64,000 bases of DNA from Todiramphus chloris collaris. Lineage: Eukaryota; Chordata; Aves; Coraciiformes; Alcedinidae. Position numbers and translations under genes: made by a program. Positions 23,701 to 29,700 of the stretch are shown one piece after another (position 1 is the first letter of the stretch; each line of letters begins with the position of its first letter). The stretch is from the NCBI GenBank assembly GCA_025345505.1, contig JANVCC010000071.1:4069182-4133181 (forward strand), given 5' to 3'. A model generated the notes under the pieces. It saw only the letters and a list, made by a program, of their open reading frames with translations. It ran no database searches and was not told the origin of the DNA.

Positions 23701-26700
23701 TCTGTAACCCTTGCAGTAAAGAAGTTCTTCCTCATGTTGAGGTGGAACTTCCTGTGCTCGAGCTTGAATCCATTGCCCCTCGTCCTGTCACAGGGCACAA
23801 GGGCAAAGAGGTTGTCCCTGCCTTCTCCACACCCAACCCTCATGGATTTATAGACATTAATTAGATGCCCTCTCAGTCTTCTCCTCTCCAGACTAAACAG
23901 CCCCAGGGCTCTCAGCCTTTCCTCATAAGGCAGATGTTCCAGCCCCTTCATTGTCCTCATAGCCTCCCTTGGACTCTCTCAAGTAGATCTCTGTCCCTCT
24001 TGAAGTGGAGAGCCCAGAACTGGACACAGTACTCCAGGTGAGGTCTCACTAGGGCAGAGCAGAGGGGGAGGAGAACCTCCCTTGACCTGCTGCACACACT
24101 CTTCTTCATGCCCCCAGGAGACCATTGGCCTCCTTGGTCAGTGATCTCCAGAGGGCCGTTCCAACCCCTGTCAGTCTGTGATTCCTTGAGTGGCCTCAGC
24201 CTTTGCCCATCTGCCTGATTAATCTCCAGTGCTGCCCTCCTCTTCTCTCCGGCTGCACCTGCAGGAATAACCTGTGCAAGAAAATAGGCAGCTCCTTGCT
24301 TTGCTCCTCTCTCTGCCTCCAGGTTTGAGCTTTCCAGGCACCTCAGTTCCTCATCTCCCCAGCCTTTCCTGAGATGAGCAAGCACAGTTTGGCTCCTTGT
24401 AGGGTGAGAAGCACAGTGAAGGATGCTGCACACAGGCTGCTGTGATCATCCTCAGATACACTGAGATTTAGGGAGAGACAAAACTTGAACAGAATAAAAA
24501 AGAACCCCACTGGGCAATAAGGGAGAGAGGAAATCACCTCTGGGTGTGGTGCAAGCATTTGGTTTGACCTCAAACCATGTTAGTGGGTAAAAGGGTGGTT
24601 GCAGCCTCTGCATTGCCCTCAATTCCATGTTCCTGCTTCCCCACTGGGGCAGGTGACCAGACCAGTGCAGTTATCCAGTTTAAACTCCTCCTGCACGTAG
24701 GGTGGGACCTGTGGCCAGGAGTGCCTGTTGTTGCAGCAGCAGCTTAGTCTGGCATTGCCTGAAACCACTTGTGAAATCACTCCCTTAGATTTCCTGGTAG
24801 CTGTGGTGGATCTTGTTGACGTTGGCCACAGAGCTCTTGCTGGGGATACATGTTGAGGGTACAGATGAGGTGAGGGATTGACCTGGTGGAAAGCAGCTCT
24901 GCAGAGAAGGACCTGGGAGTCCTGGTGGACAAGAAGTTGCCCGAGTGCCAGCAATGGGCCCTCATGGCCAAGAAGGCCAATGGACTTCTGAGGTGCAGTC
25001 AGAAGAGTGTGGCCAGCAGGCCAAGGGAGGTTCTCCTCTCACTGTACTCTGCCCTAGTGAAGTGACATCTGGAGTCCTTGGTCTGGTGCTGGGCTTCCCA
25101 GTTCAAGAGAGATCAGGAACTAGTGGAGAGAGTCCAATGGAGGCTACAAATGACAGAATCCCAACATGGTGGGGGTTGGAAGGTACCTCTGGGCATCATC
25201 TGGTGCCACCCCCCTGCTCCATCCAGCAGGGGCACCCAGAGCAGGGGGCCCAGCAGCGCAGGGTCCAGGGGGGTTGGGATCTCTCCAGAGAAGGAGACTC
25301 CACAGCCTCCCTGGGCAGCCTGGCACAGGCTCTGTCGTCCTCACCATGAAAAAGTTTCTTCTTATGTTTACATGGAGCCTCCTGTGTTCCAGCTTGCACC
25401 CCTTGCCCCATCACTGGATGTCACTGAGCAGAGCCTGGCTTCAGCCTCCTGATGCTCGCCCTTTACATATTTATAAACATTAATGAGGTCACCCCTCAGG
25501 CTCCTCTTCTCCAGGCTAAAGAGCCCCAGCTCCCTCAGCCTTTCCTCAGCAGGGAGATGTTCCACTCCATCATCTCTGTGGCTCTGTTCTGGACTCTCTC
25601 CAGCAGTTCCCTGTCCTTCTTGAACTGAGGGCCCCACAACTGGACACAATATCCCAGATGCAGCCTCACCAGGGCAGAGTAGAGGGGCAGGAGAACCTCT
25701 CTCGACCTACTAACCTCACGTCTTCTGATCCATCCCAGAATACCATTGGCTTCTTGGCCACGAGGGCACAATGCTGTCTCCTGGTCACCCTGCTGCCCAC
25801 CTGCAGCAACAGGTCCCTTTCCAACAGTTCAGTCCCCAGCTTCTACTGGTACCTAGGGTTGTTCTTTCCCAGATCCAAGACTCTACACTTGCCCTTGTTT
25901 TATTTCATTGAATTTCTCCCTGCCCAACTCTCCAGCCTGTCCAGGTCTCGCTGGATGGCAGCACAGCTCTGGTGTGTCACCACTCCTCCCAGTTTGGTGT
26001 CCTCAGCAAACTGTCTGACAGTGCACTCTGTTACTTCTTCCAGGTTGTTGATGAACGTATTGAACAGTACTGGTCCCAGTACTGACCCTTGAGGGACTCC
26101 ACCAGATACAGGCCTCTAACTAGACTCTGTCCCATTGCCCACAGCTTCCTGCCTTCTCTCCTTCAACCAGTTCACAGTCCAGCTCAGCACCCCATCATCC
26201 AGACCACGCTTCCTCAGTTGAGCTGTGAGGATGCTGTGGGGGACGGTGTCAGATGCTTTAGGGAAATTAAGATAAACCACACCCACTTCTCTACCATCAT
26301 CTATCCACCCCCTTATGTCCTCATAAAAGGCTCTCAGGTTGGTCAGACATGACTTGCCCTCGGTAAAACCATGTTGACTGCTCCTGGCAACCTTTTTATC
26401 CTTGCTAAGCCTAAAGACAGTGCCAAGGATAAGTTGTTCCATCACCTTTCCAGGGATGGAGGTGAGGCTGACCAGTGTATGGTTACCTGGGCCCTCCTTC
26501 TTACCATGTTTGAAGACTGGAGTGATATTTGCTTTCTTCCAGTCCTCAGGCACCTCTCCTGTTCCCCACAACTTACCAAAGATGATGGAGAGTGGCCTGG
26601 CGATGACTTCTGCCAGCTCCCTCGGCACCCATGGGTGCATCCCATCAGGACCCATGGATTTATGGATGTCCAGATTGCTTAGCTGGTCCCTAGCCCAGTT

Positions 26701-29700
26701 GTCATCAGCCAAGGCAAACTCCTCCGTTCTCCTGACTGCCTCTGGGGCCTCAGGGCTCTGGGGTTCCCGAGGACAGCCTCCAGCAGCACTGACAGAGACA
26801 AAGGAGGCATCAGTAACTCCACCTTCTCCATATCCTCTGTCACCAGGGCGCCCACCTCATTCAGCAGTGGGCCTGCATTGCCTCGAGTGTTAGTTTTAAC
26901 TGAAGTGGACTTGAAGAAGCCCCTTCTGCTGTCCTTGACCTCTCTTGCAAGAAGTTTAACTCCAAGGAGTTAAATTTCTTGGTTCCTCGTTCCCCCAGTT
27001 TCTTGAGCTGTGGGCTGTGATGCACCCAACACCAGTGGTTGAACTGGGATAGCTGGGATTGGAGTTAGATTGGTGTAAGACCTCAGTGCAACCCTTCCTG
27101 AGGAATTCTGCCCCAAATTGAAAGCTGAAAGCTGCTCGTCCCTGTCTTGCTTCTACCTGAGCTATCAGGTTTTGGAACTGGGGGTCCGCATGTCTCTGCT
27201 TGCTAGTGCTGTGAACTTCTCAGACCAGCTGTTGGCCAAAAGTTATTCCTCATTAACCTTTAGAAATGATTAAAAAAAAAAAAAACACCCAACTTTTTGT
27301 TGAAGTGGGAGGTTCTGCTGAAGTGGACTTCTTGGATTCTTGTTCCTACTGTCAACAATTGTTCCTTTTGGTTTGTTTGTTTTTTCCTTTCAGCAACATG
27401 TCCACGATGGGCGGAAGGAGAGCCTCGATGGCTTTGTCAAGACTTTTGAGAAGTTGCCTACGACTGATGGCTACCCTGGGATCTACGCATTAGACTGTGA
27501 AATGGTGGGTCCCTGATGGCAAGGGCAAGGCATGAGCAAAATAGAGCTTCTGGGGGAGGGTGGGATACAGTTGGCTGAAGGACAGCTCTGGTTCCTTGCC
27601 ATCTTGTTTCCTTTCTGCTCTGGATTCTAAAGTATATTGGTCCTGTACCTTTAAATTAGCTCTTATTAATTAGCTTTAGCAATGTGTGTTTCCTCAAATC
27701 AGTTTTGGGCCCCTCATTCCCAGCAGGACAGTGAGGGGCTGGAGCGTTGCCACAGAAGGACAACAGAGCTGGGGAAGGGGCTGGAGCACAAGGGTGGTGA
27801 GGAGCAGTTGAGGGACCTGGGTTTGTTCAGCCTGGAGCAAAAGAGGCTCAGGGGAGACCTTCTGGCTCTGACAGCTCCTGACAGGAGGTTGGAGCCAGGT
27901 GGGGTTGGGCTCCTCTTCCAAAGAACAAGCAGCAGGCCAAGAGGAAACAGACTAAAGTTGCCCCAGGGCAGGTTTAGGTTGGAGCTGAGGAACAATTTCT
28001 TCCCCTCCAGGGCTGTCCCAGGCTGCCCAGGGCAGTGGTGGAGTCCCCATGATCCCTGGAGGGGTTTCCAAGCCGTGGAGCTGTGGTGCTGAGGGCCAGG
28101 GGGCAGTGGTGCCCTGGCAGTGCTGGGGGATGGTTGGACTCCAGGAGCTGAAAGTTCTTTCCCAACCCAAATGATTCTGTGATTGTGATTTGGGGGCTGC
28201 GTGTACCCTTGAGAGGACGTAGCGAGGTGGCCCACACTGAGCAGTGTTTGCTGGCTGGCCTTGCTGCACTTGATGTGCTGCATTTTGGGAGCTGCAGCAC
28301 TTTGGTGAACTTTTGAATGCCTCCACTGACACCGTGCTGGGGCTGGAATATCCTTATCTTCACATCTGCTCTGTTGCTTGCAGTGCTACACTAAACAAGG
28401 ACTGGAGCTGACAAGAGTAACTGTGATCAACTCTGACCTGAAAGTGGTCTACGACACCTTCGTCAAACCAGACACCAAAGTGGTGGACTACAACACCAGG
28501 TAAGGACAGTGTTCCGTGGGTCAGAGGTCTGCTCAGGATCAGGAACTTGAAAGGGAAGGTCTGGAAGCACTTGTTGAAACTCCACTGAGCACCACTTCCC
28601 AATAGCTGGGATGCTTTGGGCCTTGAGGTGTTCCTGGAGTGAAGGAAGCCTCCTTTCTGCTCTTGCTCTGCAGATTCTCAGGAGTGACAGAGGAGGACCT
28701 GGAGAACACCAGTATCACCCTACGGGATGTCCAAGCCGTCCTGCTGAACATGTTCAGTGCAGACACCATTTTGATAGGGCACAGCTTGGAAAGCGACTTA
28801 TTTGCACTAAAGGTAACTTGGATGCCTCTTGTGTTTCTGTCTCTTTCCCACCCTGCTGTGTGTTCTGGGGCTCCTTGGAGTTTAGGAACTGTTTGTTTCC
28901 AGGAACCAGGAGGGCACAGTAGATCTGTCTTGTCTCTGAGCTGGTGGGAAGGTGTCTGTGGTGGAAGAGTGAGGGAGTGGATCATGTGTGTCACTCGTGG
29001 TGTTACCCCAGCTTTTAGTGACTGGTGCTGCCCAGGCTGACAGAGCTTTCTGGAGGTGACTGGGAGGTGTGACAGCAGGACTGGTTGGAAGGACTGATCT
29101 CAAATCATCTGCCTTTCTCCCTTGCCTAGAGTCAAGAGTCATCCAGTTGTGCCAGCAGCCTTTGTCTAGCTTGAAGATGTGCTCAGGGCATGGTCAGGGG
29201 AGGTGCTGCAGTCCCCTCTGCCCTCTGGTTGACCACAGTAACCATTTTAGAAGCAGGACAAGCCTCTTTGTTGTCTTTGGAGATCATTCTCAGGGTTTCT
29301 CTTCCAACCTTAAAACATCTGTGCTCTCCAAGTGAGGCTCTCTGTCTGGTTTGCCGTGATTTGTGGTGCTTTAATCAAGGAGATTTGACCTTTTATGCAT
29401 CTTGTTTCCTGCCTGGCCCTCATCACTCACCCCTCAGCCATCTCTGCTCTCCCTCTCCACTCCAAACGTAGACCCCAGGGGCTTGGCCAGGGTCACCCAG
29501 CAAGTGTGCAGCAGGAGCTGAGTCTGCTCACAAGCCAGAGCTTCCCCTGCAGCTGCTGTGCTGAAGAAGCAGTGCCTGCCAGCTCACGTGGAGCTTTTAA
29601 TGCCCACAAAGCACTTTTACCTTTCCGTGGCACCCTTTATCCCAGCCTCTCATCATCACCATCAAAAAATCATCTACGGGTTTTATCAGCACGAGGTGAC

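Larger units (their letters stand above)
25152..26995 (-). mobile_element. Long CR1 LINE copy (minus), probably two nested pieces
   Basis: The first part (25152-25450) is a tail of the subfamily seen at 19032. From about 25450 the sequence continues through the reverse transcriptase C-terminus and palm region up to about 26995. At about 1.8 kb it is the longest element in the window. It is 5'-truncated and its frame is broken. Confidence 0.9.
20963..27393 (+). other. REXO1: REXO1 intron 11, CR1-rich
   Basis: At 6.4 kb this is the longest complete intron in the window. It holds plus-strand CR1 at 21105, 23258 and 24866 and minus-strand CR1 at 23528 and 25152. The stretches 21386-23257, 24190-24865 and 27000-27393 show nothing recognisable except an A13 run near 27271. 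Confidence 0.8.

Noticed and set aside
26402-26893. 163-codon frame on the plus strand
   Set aside because: It is the antisense of the CR1 reverse transcriptase remnant.
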